64,000 bases of DNA from Heterohyrax brucei. Taxonomy: Eukaryota; Chordata; Mammalia; Hyracoidea; Procaviidae. A program made the translations under genes and the position numbers. Under the pieces are notes generated by a model. The model ran no database searches. It saw nothing but the letters and a program-made list of their open reading frames with translations, and was not told the DNA's origin. Shown piece by piece: positions 34,421-45,240 of the stretch. Where the stretch lies: positions 61,448,201 through 61,512,200 of the forward strand of contig CM053140.1 in the NCBI GenBank assembly GCA_028571685.1. The letters are read 5' to 3'. Within the stretch, counting starts at the first letter, position 1; every line of letters starts with the position of its first letter.

Positions 34421-36673
34421 CGGTCTTCCTAAGTTTTTTTCTTTTTTAAGTCAAAATAAGATAACAGACATAAAACTTCTCCGTAAATTTACAGTCACCG
34501 TGATGAAGACCCCACTTAAGACAATGGAGCTCCAGTTCCTAAATTTCTAAAAGAGCAAAATGCAATCTTTTCTGAGATACAGGATGTGCCATAGTAGCTA
34601 TTTAACCAGAATTTTTGCTATGAAAAAGATGTTGACCACTGAAACACACTGAAGACAACTTTACTCTAGAGAGGGATGGGGGTGGGGAGACGCCTATGAA
34701 AATGTTCAAAAGGAAACAATCAGCTTTTGTAAGGCTATCTCTTATGCCCTCAAACTTCCTGCTTTACCTACTGAGGCAAGGCCATTTCTCAAACAAGAGA
34801 AAACCTGGCAGAGGGAGTTTGAAAGTGAGCAAATACTTAAGCAATCAATATGGGTTTAGGGTAGTTTTGTAATATCTTGGCAACTACAACATAAAGCTTA
34901 AGAAATCAGTCACCTCAATATTAGAAAACATTTAAAGTGCTAAGCCCATTCAGGAAACTCACAAAGTTCACAAAAAAACTCTGCATATTGTTTAAATGTG
35001 ATTTTTACAAATGATACATTATAAAAATAAACATTTTTAAGTAACTAGTATTAAGTGCTGATTCTAGCTCCTCTTCCAGTTTTGTGTTTATATCGTTGAT
35101 TTTTTTTTAATATCACTAATATTTCACCTCAAAAGAACATGGTTTCATCTATCTACACGGCTCACCTTTTATTAAATGCTTGGTGGTTTAAAAGGTGTTA
35201 TTTTTACCACACTGAACATTCTGTAATCATAAATTTATTTTAAAGCAGTTCATCTCATACTCAAGCTAAACAAATTCCAACTTCAAAAAACTGTGGCCTT
35301 GGACAAAATAAGTTCAACTGCAGCTAGGGTAAAAGAGTAACTCCTAGATGAGAATCCAATATTTCCCAAAGATCCAGATAAAAAAATCAACAGCTCCTAT
35401 GAGTGTAAAAGTTAAAAGTAGCAATAGGTCAAAATGTTTGTTTCACTTAATAAAACTGCATCGGGAGCCACATATCCTTGTCTTGGTGATTCTGCAAGTA
35501 TTTTCATTAAAAAAAAAAAAAACTAAAATTGCAAACCTATTGTTTCAGAAGTAACTGACTTTAAAACAGGACACCCACCCTCAACAAAAAACCAGCCTCA
35601 AGCTCCCATTCTTAATAATCTCAGTATGAGTAGGAAGTGAGTGAGGTGAATTGATAGCGACAGTTTAAGAATAGTTTTCTTAATTAGACAATGAAGGTTA
35701 ACTTATGAGGAGGATAAAAAGCTCTCGTAATGTTGTGGGGAAGTAGGGGAGATGAAAATGGAAGAAGAAAGTTACGGGAGCGTACTGCTCACTTGGCGTG
35801 GGAGTGATACAGAGAAATGTAACAAAATGACCCGTGTTTACCAAGCACGTTTGTGAGAGCTGCAACTATCTAGTACTGTGTATCTGTTTTTGTTACTATT
35901 GCAGGAAGAACCCTGCTTTGGGGTTAAGGCAGACGTACAGCTCAGCGAGACTAAAAGGGGAAGGACCCACCAAAAACACCAGCTCTCACGGAAACAAAAG
36001 GCCACAAAGCACCCAGGAGCCTAAAAAGAGATCTGAAACTTCCTGATCGCCACTTCTCCACGTTTAAAGCTCACAAAGTTCCCCAACGGTGGTCTCCCCT
36101 GTGGACAAGGGACATGGTTGCTTCTGAAGCGATTTATTGTTCCTCCTGCTTCGGCGCTGCCACGGAAGCTCTAGAAGTCGAAGAAACCCAGGGTGGCACA
36201 GAATAACACTTCACGGCCACACAGAAGGCTCTGGGCTTCGCAAACCCATCAAAAAAGGAACCCGAAATGGCAACCCCAATCTTCGGGGGCTCCCAACAGG
36301 GCTGGGCAGAAATCCAGAGGCACGTCCATGCCCCGGGCCTGGGCCTAAACCTCCGGCATTTTCCTCGCTTCCACCCTGCTCCCCACCCCCTCCCTGGTTT
36401 GATAACAATAGGGGCCTTGCTGCTGACTCCAAAACATGTACGAGAAACAGCGAGTGAGAAGGCTCCGCCAGGGCCTCGGCGGCTTTTCCAAAGCCCTTCT
36501 CACCCCCCCAACCGCTCTCAAACCCCAATACGATGGGACAGTCTGCTCGCCAGGGGTCCGGAGCAGCGTTTGGGACCGGCGGAGTACGGATACTCACGGG
36601 CGGAGCGGTAGGATGAAGATGGATTTCAGCCCCCCGATCTTCTCTCTCCGGCGCTCTCGCTCCCCCTTACCTT

Positions 36674-36688
36674 TCACTCCGACAACAT
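36674..36688 (-). CDS. Four-codon upstream reading frame in PUM1 exon 1
   Basis: On the minus strand GCCGCCATG, a near-optimal initiation context, opens a frame reading Met-Leu-Ser-Glu-stop just 3 bases before the exon 1 donor. If transcription starts upstream of 36694, every PUM1 mRNA would carry it 14 bases ahead of the main ATG after splicing. Whether it is translated depends on the unseen start site, because a leader shorter than about 12 nt would be scanned poorly. Confidence 0.45.
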   Translation of the reverse strand: MLSE

Positions 36689-36694
36689 GGCGGC
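36683..36694. promoter_or_regulatory. YY1-type motif CAACATGGCGGC
   Basis: The plus strand reads CAACATGGCGGC, a full match to the YY1 site and to the TISU consensus (SAASATGGCGGC) found just downstream of many TATA-less start sites. On the minus strand the same bases are the start context of the short upstream frame in exon 1. Confidence 0.7.
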
Positions 36695-36719
36695 CCACTG
36701 GGGACTGGGCTGGCGCGGT

Positions 36720-36731
36720 GCATCATGGGAT
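36720..36731. promoter_or_regulatory. ZNF143-like motif at the presumed PUM1 start region
   Basis: On the minus strand ATCCCATGATGC followed by ACCGCGC resembles the core of the ZNF143/SBS element (TCCCAnnATGC) common in bidirectional or housekeeping promoters. The ACTACA half is not clear, so this is tentative. Confidence 0.4.
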
Positions 36732-37239
36732 AGGCTCAGGCCCCGGCGCCGGCGGTGGCTGCGGCGTGTGCGGAGAAGGCTGGCTGCTCGGGAACAGGTT
36801 GCCTGGTTGCCATGCCAACCCGGGGCCTGTGTGAACTTGGGAAACTAGCAGGCAACACAACTGCTGAGCGCGCGAGGGCCCTCCCGCTGGGCGAGCGCGC
36901 GCCGCCGAGCGCGGCGGGTGTGGACGCCGTCGCCTGGCTCCCGAGCGCCCGCGGCCCTCGGCGCCAGGCTCCCCGCTCGGCACAGCGAAGGGCTGGATAC
37001 CCGGGTCAAGCCGGTGACGGAGTTCTTAAGGGGTGCGGGACGCGACAGCGCCTCGTCCTCCGCGCCCTCGCAAGCTCACTCCGAAATGTGAACACTCCTT
37101 ACGATCTGGCCGTAGAGGTGCTGCTTTCAAACCCTTTTGCTGTGCCTTTCTGACTCAGTGGCCATGTTTCATCTTCCTGCTTCCATTTCCCAATTCGTAA
37201 AATGACTTCCTACGTATTTTTATATTTATTTAACAGTTG

Positions 37240-37440
37240 CCAAGGAGCCCAGGTGGAGCAATGGTTAAGCCCTTGTCTGCTAACCGACAAGTTGATAGTT
37301 AGAACTCACTAGCTTCTCTGTGAGAAAAAGACATAGCAGTTTGCTTCTGTAAAGATCTATAGCCTTGGAAACCCCATGGGGCAGTTCTACTGTAAGCTGT
37401 AGGATCGTTGTGAGTCAAAATTTAGTTGTAGGCAAACGTC
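37240..37440 (+). mobile_element. AfroSINE-type SINE, long variant
   Basis: ggagcccaggtggagcaatg, tgtctgctaaccgacaagtt, extra block agaaaaagacatagcagttt, and cttggaaaccccatggggca. It is the first SINE upstream of the PUM1 promoter. Confidence 0.88.
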
Positions 37441-37990
37441 ATGATGATTAAGTGCAGTAATAGGTGTCACTTGCTTACTATAGTGCCCGGGACTTGTAAA
37501 CAGGCCTACTACTAATTTGTGCAAACCGTTAGTGCAAAGCAGTAGTACAGGACCTCGCTCAAAAATTTCAAGACCACGGCAGCAGAGCATTAAACCAAGA
37601 AGGGCCCGGTACAACTGCCCAGATCGAATGCCCCAGAACCAGTGTAGCTATTCTAATCGCAAACTAACCTCTTGATAGAGTGAAATGTAGGCAAACTAAA
37701 AAAACTCTAAAAGGCCAGAATATAGGAAAAAAAAAAGATGTAATTGGTGGCAGCTTATAGTCGTGAATCAAAATCCATAAATATAAGGGAAAAACTTGAC
37801 CGACTTTCAATATCTGTGCAGTAAATGATGCCATCAACATGTAGAACAGACGAGAAAACGGCCCAAAATACTTGCAATATATGTGGTAAAGAAATGGTTA
37901 ATATTAATGTTAAAAAAAACAACTTCTCTAATCATTTTTTTTTAAAATGAAGCAAACCTAAATAAACAACTACAGAAACAGAAAATCACA
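37441..37990. other. Unassigned sequence upstream of PUM1
   Basis: No gene or repeat recognised. Confidence 0.5.
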
Positions 37991-37994
37991 AATA

Positions 37995-38222
37995 GCCAAT
38001 AAACATGTAAAAATGATAACTGGGCTGGGGAGTGGGAAAGCAGGAATGAATAAGGGTCAGCTAATAAACATGAGGTTTCTTTGGCGGTGTTGAAAATGTT
38101 CTCAAATTGTAATGATGGTTGCACAACTGTGTGAATATACTCAAAACCACCAAAGTGTATACTTTAAATGGGTAAATGTTATTTGTGAAATACATCTCAA
38201 TAAAGCTGTAAAAAACAAAACA
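37995..38222 (+). mobile_element. Ancient L1 (L1M type) 3' end
   Basis: gtaatgatggttgcacaact, gtgtgaatatactcaaaacc, atctcaataaagctgtaaaa. Confidence 0.85.
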
Positions 38223-38399
38223 TAACTAATAAAAGAAATACAGCTTTGAAATATAATAAATATGCTGTCAAAAAAGCAAGTGTTAACGTTCTGTTTTGGC
38301 AAGTGTACGAGATAATAGGCACTTATGTTGTTTAAATGATTTGAGCATATATTATTACCTTTATTTAAAAAAATAAATGAGATTTTTGTGTCTGAAAAT

Positions 38400-38540
38400 G
38401 AAGAAAAGACTTCGAAGTTAGAGTGCTGCCACTTGTTAACTGTGTGACCTTGAGTCTCAGCTCTCCGAGTCTCTATCTCAACTGTAAAACAAGGCTGTCA
38501 CTGTTCTCTTTACAGGGTAGTTATTAGGGTTGAATGAATG
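38400..38540 (+). mobile_element. MIR SINE
   Basis: gccacttgttaactgtgtga, ccttgagtctcagctctccg, tagggttgaatgaatgg. Confidence 0.7.
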
Positions 38541-38567
38541 GCGTGACACAGGATTAAACAAATCTAC

Positions 38568-38705
38568 TATCATCCCTGTCAAGTGGATTCAGACTGATAA
38601 AGACCCTACAGAGCAGAACTGCCCCAACAAGCCGCTGGTGTATTCAAAGTGCCAGCCTTTTGGTTAGCAGCCAAGCTCTTAACCACTACACCATCAGGGC
38701 TCCTG
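38568..38705 (-). mobile_element. AfroSINE-type SINE
   Basis: Reverse: agagcagaactgccccaaca, gccagccttttggttagcag, taaccactacaccatcaggg. Confidence 0.9.
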
Positions 38706-38719
38706 ACATAGAATTAAAA

Positions 38720-38876
38720 ACAACCGAAACAACCCATCAGGCCAATTCTGATTCATAGCAACCCTACAGGACAGAGTAGAACTGCCTCGTAGAGTTTCCA
38801 AGGAACACCTGGTGAATTTGAACTGTTGTCTTTTTGGTTCGCAGCAGTAGCACTTAACCACTACAGCATAGGATTA
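38720..38876 (-). mobile_element. AfroSINE-type SINE
   Basis: Reverse: tgattcatagcaaccctaca, ggacagagtagaactgcctc, gtttccaaggaacacctggt. Confidence 0.92.
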
Positions 38877-38879
38877 GCA

Positions 38880-39770
38880 CTCAATAAATGAAGCTGTTTG
38901 ATGGTTTTATGATCTTATATTCAGTTCCGAATCTCCAGAGACCAACATAGTGCATGACAATGAATGACTTCAACAGCCAGCTCTCAAATTCAGTCATTCT
39001 AAAAGTAGTATATTGTGTTCAGAGGATCCAGCTCTGGAACCAAAATGGTCTCTGTTGGGATCTGACCCCTATGCTTACTTAAGCTCTGGGAGCCTCTGTT
39101 TTTCTTTCTTGAAACAGAGAGTTAATAACATCATTAAACAAAATAAAGCAAATAAAGCTTTTAGCACCATGGGGCCTGTACACTTCAAAGTGATAGGTAG
39201 CCATGAAGAAAAGCAAACAGAGGAAACAGTAGGCATAAGAAAGTTACAGAGTTGCCACAACCTTCCCAGGCTCTATACTTTGTAATTTTCATTCTGAGAT
39301 CCAAGAGTAAAATACTTACTGTTAGTCTGTAATTTTTAAGAGCTTCTAACATCAGTTTAATCACCACCATATGTGGCGGTGCCCCACTCAGACCCCTCCT
39401 CAATTAAATGATGCATTTTCAGTGGAATATTTATCAACCATCTTTGGCTCCCTAGAGGGATTGCTCTCAAAGTACCTGAGGCTCCTGCCTGGTCTAAAAA
39501 TGACTCAATCTCTACCTCCAATAAATGCATGAGGCTGTCTTTTTACCAAATGCTTACTGTGCACTAGGCACTGTACTAAGATTCTATATTCATCACTTCA
39601 TTAAAACTCCCCAAATACCTGTGATATGGACACATACCATCTCCATTTTAGCAGTAAACAAACAAACAAACAAAAAACCCAAACATGAAAATGCAAATGA
39701 ACCAGATTTGCTTTTATTCAGACATAATGCCTAAAGTTATTTGCCAGGAGTTGCCTATGTAGGATGATGT
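38880..39770. other. Mostly unique sequence
   Basis: A MIR-like antisense piece at about 39.55-39.66 kb (actgtgcactaggcactgta), and a (CAAA)n run near 39657-39675. Nothing else recognised. Confidence 0.5.
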
Positions 39771-39791
39771 GAAAATTATCCCTAAAATTTG

Positions 39792-40199
39792 CATCCTGAG
39801 ATCTCCACTAAAAGACCTCAATTGATGGTCCAGCAGTTTCGGGGTTCCCCTGAGAGTAAGCTCCCCGGCCCTGATACTGCCCTTACCCATAAATTATAAC
39901 GAAGGTCCGCTCTTGGGACAGGAAGGGATTGGGCTTGGCAATGCAAAGTGACCATATATTGGATGCACTTTATGGTTCTATACATCTATAGGATATCAGC
40001 CTGCTGACCTCTGGCTGGAGGAAAGAGAGTGGGTGGAGAGAAGGGGAAAGGAGACTGTTGGGAGGATGAGACATGTATGGAGCAGAGAAGAATAGTGTGC
40101 TGTCACCAGACAGGGAGAGCAGTGGAAGCTGCATGTAGGTGGGCATGTAAATTTATATGGGAATGTACATTTTCACTCAGTCATGTTAAATAAAAAATA
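39792..40199 (+). mobile_element. 5'-truncated young L1 3' end
   Basis: 408 bases of 3'UTR (catcctgagatctccactaa to poly-A). Flanked by a perfect 20-bp target-site duplication, aaaattatccctaaaatttg, at 39772-39791 and 40200-40219. Confidence 0.95.
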
Positions 40200-40218
40200 A
40201 AAATTATCCCTAAAATTT

Positions 40219-40440
40219 GGTGGTGGTGGTGGCCATTAGGTGCTGGCTGATTGATTCTAACTCATAATAACTCATGTGCTGTCCTCATAATAGTAGGTGT
40301 ACTTGATCCCATTGTTGCAGCCACTATGTCAATGCACTTTATCTAGGATCTTTCTTCTTTTTACTGACCCTCTGCTTTAGCAAGCATGCTGTCCTACAGG
40401 GGATTGGTTCTTTCCGGTAAAATCCAAAGTAAGCTAGACA
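40219..40440 (-). mobile_element. RTE (BovB-like) 3' fragment
   Basis: Reverse: cccattgttgcagccactat, tttttactgaccctctgctt, agcaagcatgctgtcctaca. A (TGG)n run at about 40218-40233 marks its end. Confidence 0.78.
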
Positions 40441-40599
40441 GGGTGGTCAGTTCCACAGACTTACATTCCATCTTCCATACAAAATGATGTTGGCTAGTAA
40501 AGTTTCCTATAATGTGATAATCATAAGCTGAGTGGAAGACGTTCTCAAGCGGAGAATCGAGGTTACCTCAATTTTCTGGAAGGTAATTATGTTATCAAT

Positions 40600-41030
40600 G
40601 TTATGTTGAATTGATTTTTCAATTGGGCTACTTCTGTGTTTTTATATCTGTAGACTCTCCCTTTCACTAGTCTGTCAGTTTGTCATGCTGTGGTGGCTGG
40701 AGTGTTGCTATGATGCTGGAAGCTATGCCTCCAGTAGGGTCACCCAGAGCAGGTTCCAGCAGAGCACCCAGACTAAGGCAGACAAGGAAGAAAGGCTTGG
40801 TGACCTACTCCCAAAATTAGCCAATGAAAACCCTGTGGAGCACCATATTGTCTAATATAGTGCTGGAAGATGAACCTTCCTGGGTTAGAAGACACTTAAA
40901 AATATACTCCGGCCACAAGGGACTGGAACATGCCAGATAATGAAAGTAGGAAGACCAGGCAAAGTGTGGTTCCTTTGTGCAGAGTGTCACTGTGAGTAGG
41001 AGCTGACTAGACAGCAACTAACAACAGCAA
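40600..41030 (+). mobile_element. RTE (BovB-like) internal/tail fragment
   Basis: gtttgtcatgctgtggtggc, gttgctatgatgctggaagc, aatatagtgctggaagatga, and the end gacagcaactaacaacagca. The gctggaagctatgcc motif also occurs in reverse at about 60.91 kb. Confidence 0.75.
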
Positions 41031-41219
41031 CAGAGTCTTCCTTGGGGGCACTTCTGCTCATTGTTTTGGCGCTTGGGTGACAGTTATGTTGTAATAGTCC
41101 CATTGTCATTTTGTTTCCTAACAAATCTTGATGGTCAGAGTGCTTTTCCCACTGGAAGCAGAAGTTGGGAGCAACTAGGACTTCAGCAATGACAGCGTGG
41201 GTAATTCTGACCTACTTCC

Positions 41220-42785
41220 CACTGAAGAAGGCTAGAAAAACTGCGGGGGGTGGGGGAAATAAAACTTTTGCTTGAAATTGTTACAAAGCTAACAAGTTAG
41301 AGAACAATCACTGAGCCAGGAGAGAAACTAAAGGGCATGAACCCCACATTTAGGAATACTTTTCCAGCTGGAGCATTTTCTGAGCATAGCTAAGAAGCTG
41401 AGTAATACTTTTAATAGCTATGAGCAGTTAAGGGTACAGGGCCTGCCAGGGGTGAGGAAAGGCCTAGTGAACAATGTTCACTTTTGACTGGAATCCTGAA
41501 GGACTACCCTCAAAATAAAGATAAATAGAGTATACAAGCTTTTATAAGGATTACAATTCAGCTTCAGATTATCTCAAATTATTTCAAGGTGATCCCAGAG
41601 CCAGTGTCTCCATATGACCAGCAGTAAACAAAGTGAATCCTCTCTGGAGAAAGACGGGATCATCCTAATGTCTCAAAGTTGTTACTACAGACAACTTAGC
41701 AAGTACTATATTCAACTCAAAAGTAATAGTAATAATAATCACGCATACTAGAAGACAAGATCACATAAACACAACCAAGCAGAAACAATACACACTATAA
41801 AAGCACTTACAGGAACCTCAGATATCTGAGTCACCAGATCTTTTATTATGTTCAAGAAGATAAAACAGAAGGCTGAGAATTTTGACAGAAATTGGACAGT
41901 ATACAAAATCACCAAATGGAAGTTCTATAACTGCAAAATGTGATAACAGAAATTGATAATTCAACAGATTGTGACTAACAGCAAATTAAAAACAGCTGAA
42001 AAGAGAAATAGCAGACTTGGAGACTGTTCAGAAGAAAATAACCTAAATGAAACATAAAAAGACAGATAGTAAAAAGAAAAAGAAAATTAACAGTCACAAA
42101 AGAGAGTCATTTAGAGAATGCAACTATTTAATACATACAAAATTGGAAGCCAGAGAAGAAGAAAGAACTGAGGAGAAGAAATATTTGCCATAAAAGGGTT
42201 TACTTTCCAAAATGAATGAAAAGCATAAAGCTCCAGATTCAGGAAGCAAGTATATGGATGAGAGTTGAGGGGAAAGTCATAGATCAAATCAGAGCAGTGC
42301 AAAAATTCCTGTTCAAAACAAAATTGAAGCAAATCCAATAAACATAAGAGACAGAGGAAGCAAGATTTATCGTTGACAAAGACGCCCAGAAAGAAAAACA
42401 AATATCTGAAGTAGAGAAAAGAGAAACTTTATTAATTAAAATTCTAGACAATATTACCACAGTGAGGTAGAAAATCCACCGGCATAATGAAAAAATGCAA
42501 AAGTACTTGCTTATTACTAGAAGATAAAGATACAGATAAATTTTAGGAATTAATAGGACTTAAACACACATGTGAGTTTTAAAGTAAGAGCAATAGCCGT
42601 GCAAATATAAATAGTATTTGTAACTTTTAACCTGTAGAAAAAAACTTGACCAGGAAATGAGGCAAAAATAAAGTATAGTAAGTAGGAAATATCAAAGGAA
42701 GAGTTTTAAGAGTAATTCCAGTAGATATAAAAGTGTTAAAAAACACCGAGAAGGACATAGACTCTATGATTGGATGACATTATAA
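41220..42785 (+). mobile_element. Ancient L1/HAL1-like 5' region
   Basis: A-rich sequence such as tagcagacttggagactgtt, gaagaaaataacctaaatga and aaatggaagttctataactg, resembling old L1M/HAL1 5'UTR and ORF1. No open ORF1. It continues in order with the L1 pieces to its right. Confidence 0.6.
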
Positions 42786-42794
42786 GAATTAGTT

Positions 42795-42965
42795 GTCATC
42801 CAGTCCAATCCAAGATGTAGAGACCGCATTGTTGCAGGGGACAACTGCGCTCCAGAGGATTTTCATTAGCTTATTTTTTGCAAGCAAATCGTGGGGCTTC
42901 TCTTTCAAGATGCCTCTGAGTGAACTGTATGGTGAGGAGCCAAGAACATCAACCATCTGCACAAC
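42795..42965 (-). mobile_element. AfroSINE-related SINE, divergent variant (reverse)
   Basis: gttgtcatccagtccaatcc, caggggacaactgcgctcca, aagatgcctctgagtgaact; the same type as 52120-52262. Confidence 0.6.
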
Positions 42966-43071
42966 CCAGTAACTCCAAAATTACACAGTCAGCCACACTT
43001 AAAAACAAATACCAGCTAAATATAAACCTAAAGCAAGCTAGTATAGAACCCGAATATTTGATTATAAACTT

Positions 43072-43222
43072 ATTGTCACTGGGTTGATTCCAACTTACAG
43101 TAACCCTGTAGGACAGAGTAGAACTGCCCCATATAGTTTTCCAAAGAGCACCTGGTAGATTCACTGGCAACCTTTTGGGTTGGTAGCCATAGTTCTTCAC
43201 CACTATGCCACCAGGGTTTCCA
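43072..43222 (-). mobile_element. AfroSINE-type SINE
   Basis: Reverse: ggacagagtagaactgcccc, accactatgccaccagggtt. Confidence 0.92.
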
Positions 43223-43331
43223 TATTTGATTTTACTTGTTAATATTTTAATAATGTTTTATTTCACATAAAAAATGTTAAGGTTAAAAATATAAGGGTAA
43301 TGAAGTATTTTACATATTGGTGAAAGATTCA

Positions 43332-43488
43332 ATAACCCACTGCTGTTGAGTCAATTCAGACTCATAGCAACCCTATAGACAGCATAGAACCACCCCATAG
43401 AGTTTCCAAGGAGCACCTGGCAGATTCAAATTGCCAACCTTTTGGTTATCAGCTATAGCACTTAACTATGCCACCAGGGTTTCCAAAA
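43332..43488 (-). mobile_element. AfroSINE-type SINE
   Basis: Reverse: gactcatagcaaccctatag, gtttccaaggagcacctggc, gccaccagggtttcc. Confidence 0.92.
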
Positions 43489-43489
43489 A

Positions 43490-43685
43490 ATTCAGTAAAC
43501 CTGGATATATAGCCATCATAAATCTATGTACCAAAAACAGAACCTCCAAACAGAGCAGTGTAACTGACAGAACTACAGGGGAAAATAGATCATAGTAGAT
43601 ATTTTAACATAATTCTTTCAGAATTGATAGATCAAGTAAACAAAAAAATCAGAACACCACAATAAAATCAACCTATTGGTTATAT
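43490..43685 (+). mobile_element. Ancient L1 ORF2, endonuclease region, left part
   Basis: aacataattctttcagaatt and ataaaatcaacctattggtt; continues after the SINE at 43.69 kb. Confidence 0.55.
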
Positions 43686-43866
43686 AAAAAACCCTGGTGG
43701 CGTAGTTGTTAAGTGCTATGTTTGGTAAGTGCTGTCTGTTAACCAAAAGGTCAAGAGTTTGAATCCACCAGATGCTCCTTGGAAACTCTATAGAGAAGTT
43801 CTATTCTGTCCTATAGGGTTGCTAGGAGTCAGAATCAACTCGATGGCAGTGGGTTTATTGGTTAAA
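43686..43866 (+). mobile_element. AfroSINE-type SINE
   Basis: aaccctggtggcgtagttgt, ccttggaaactctatagaga, ggagtcagaatcaactcgat; contains a small internal repeat of 'aagtgct(a/g)t'. Confidence 0.93.
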
Positions 43867-44083
43867 TATAGGACACTATTTCTAACCAACAGGTATCATA
43901 GTCTTTTTAAACATAAATAGAACACATTCAAAAATAGGACACACATTGAACTGTAATGGAAACCTCAAAATATTCCACAAATTAATAGCACACATACCAT
44001 GTTCTCCAACCACAAGATGAAACATTAAAAACAGATGACAACTAAGAATTCTGTATGTGTGGAAACTAAATAACATCTTTTAA
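43867..44083 (+). mobile_element. Ancient L1 ORF2, endonuclease region, right part
   Basis: tagaacacattcaaaaatag, gttctccaaccacaagatga, tggaaactaaataacatctt match the end of the L1 endonuclease domain. Confidence 0.75.
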
Positions 44084-44911
44084 GGCACAGAAAGCAATTT
44101 TGCCTTTGCTCTAGGTTCCTGGGAACCTGACTATACACCTAAGGCTAATGAGTGAGGGCTGACCAGACCAAGAGACCAGCTGGTAGCCTGGGGTTGAATA
44201 GCCTCAGAAGGCATGGTGTCATCTATCACAGCCAGTGCGAGCCTGGAAACTCTAAGGCTCCGATGGGTTTCCTGGTTGGTGAAAGCATCAGCTCTGGGCA
44301 AGGGAAGTATATCCCTTGGAACATGGAAATTCTACATCGGGGACACTCTTTAACCTCATCCTAGGCACCCCCTCATTCCTTTTTGGTCATGTTAACTCCA
44401 TAGTCCTAGGTATGAAATACTCTCCATGAGATTTTGAGAGTCATTCCAGCAAAGTATCAAATGAGAAGGCCAGTAGAAGCCAGCATGTCAGGAAGTAAGG
44501 GTGTTCCATGGGCTCCTGAGCTTGTGGTTGGAATCTGCCCATTTAACAGTCTGAAGGATGGTGTCCTTTTCACTGGGAGCTCTGACCCAGCTTCAGCTAG
44601 TTAGATTCAGAGAAGTGCCATGCGGGCAGCTGGTCTTAAGAAAAGTGTCCTTCCAACTTGTGAACTCTTCTCTAGCTCCAGATGGCTAGAACTGGAAAGA
44701 CTGTGCTGCATGGGTAGCTGGTGACAAGGATGGAGAAGTGGGAAAGTGATGACTGGATCAAAATTCGCATTTTGGGGATTGACTTCATGCTGATCCGTAC
44801 CACACAGTGGGCAACAAAGGTGGAATTTTCCCCTTAGTGTAGTTAGCTATGAGGAGGGGATTTACCACTGAGCCCTTGACTTGGTGCACATATTATTACA
44901 TAACTATTGAG
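44084..44911. mobile_element. 828-bp insertion in the ancient L1, LTR-like, unassigned
   Basis: L1 sequence stops at ttttaa (44078-44083) and resumes at ttttaa (44912-44917). The insert is GC-richer; stretches such as gaccagctggtagcctgggg and catcagctctgggcaaggga look like an old ERVL/MaLR-type solo LTR. Clean TG..CA ends are not visible, so the class is uncertain. Confidence 0.5.
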
Positions 44912-45240
44912 TTTTAAATAAAATTATAAAGGAAATTACTTAGGAATAAATAATAGTGAAGACATTACATATCAAAATTTGTGGGGCAACGCATATGCAG
45001 TACCTGGTGGGAAGCATATAACTTTAAATACATTTTTTAAAAATGAGAGTTGTTCAAAATGAACAGGCTAAACACTGTGCTCAAGAAGTAAAAAATAATT
45101 ACAGAAAAAGCACAAAGGAAAGATGAGAACCATGTGGATTTTATGAGAGAAAGCTAAGGAAATAATAACACAGAAAGAAAAACAGCAAAAGATTTATTGG
45201 CTATTACCATCTGTGGAGATACCCATGATCAATTCTACAA
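44912..45240 (+). mobile_element. Ancient L1 ORF2, resumed
   Basis: aaggaaattacttaggaata, tatcaaaatttgtggggcaa, gcatataactttaaatacat: the linker between endonuclease and reverse transcriptase. Confidence 0.78.

Larger units (their letters stand above)
36671..36735 (-). other. PUM1: PUM1 non-coding exon 1 (right end approximate)
   Basis: On the minus strand, inside the CpG island, GTGAAAG|GTAAGG gives a strong donor: exon 1 ends at 36671 and intron 1 starts at 36670. Joining to exon 2 at 32625 gives an untranslated leader that flows directly into the PUM1 start codon. The transcription start is not visible in sequence; 36735 is a guess based on the YY1-type motif and a second motif at 36720-36731. 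The donor is well supported, the 5' limit is not. Confidence 0.7.
36070..37095. promoter_or_regulatory. PUM1: CpG-island promoter of PUM1
   Basis: A roughly 1-kb GC- and CpG-rich block stands out from AT-rich flanks, densest at 36.5-37.05 kb (runs such as gcgcgcgccgccgagcgcggcg). It covers exon 1 and has no TATA box at a sensible distance, fitting a housekeeping promoter with dispersed starts. Long open frames in it on both strands are a by-product of few stop codons in GC-rich DNA. The right-hand border grades into ordinary sequence near 37.1 kb. Confidence 0.88.

Noticed and set aside
36137-37153. Several 100-130-codon open frames on both strands in the CpG island
   Set aside because: Stop codons are rare in GC-rich DNA; frames overlap on both strands, have low-complexity Pro/Arg/Gly composition and match no protein I know. 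They span the PUM1 promoter and exon 1.
42111-42401. 96-codon minus-strand frame with hydrophobic stretches
   Set aside because: Antisense to the A-rich old L1/HAL1-like region; Phe/Leu-rich readings are typical of reversed A-rich DNA.
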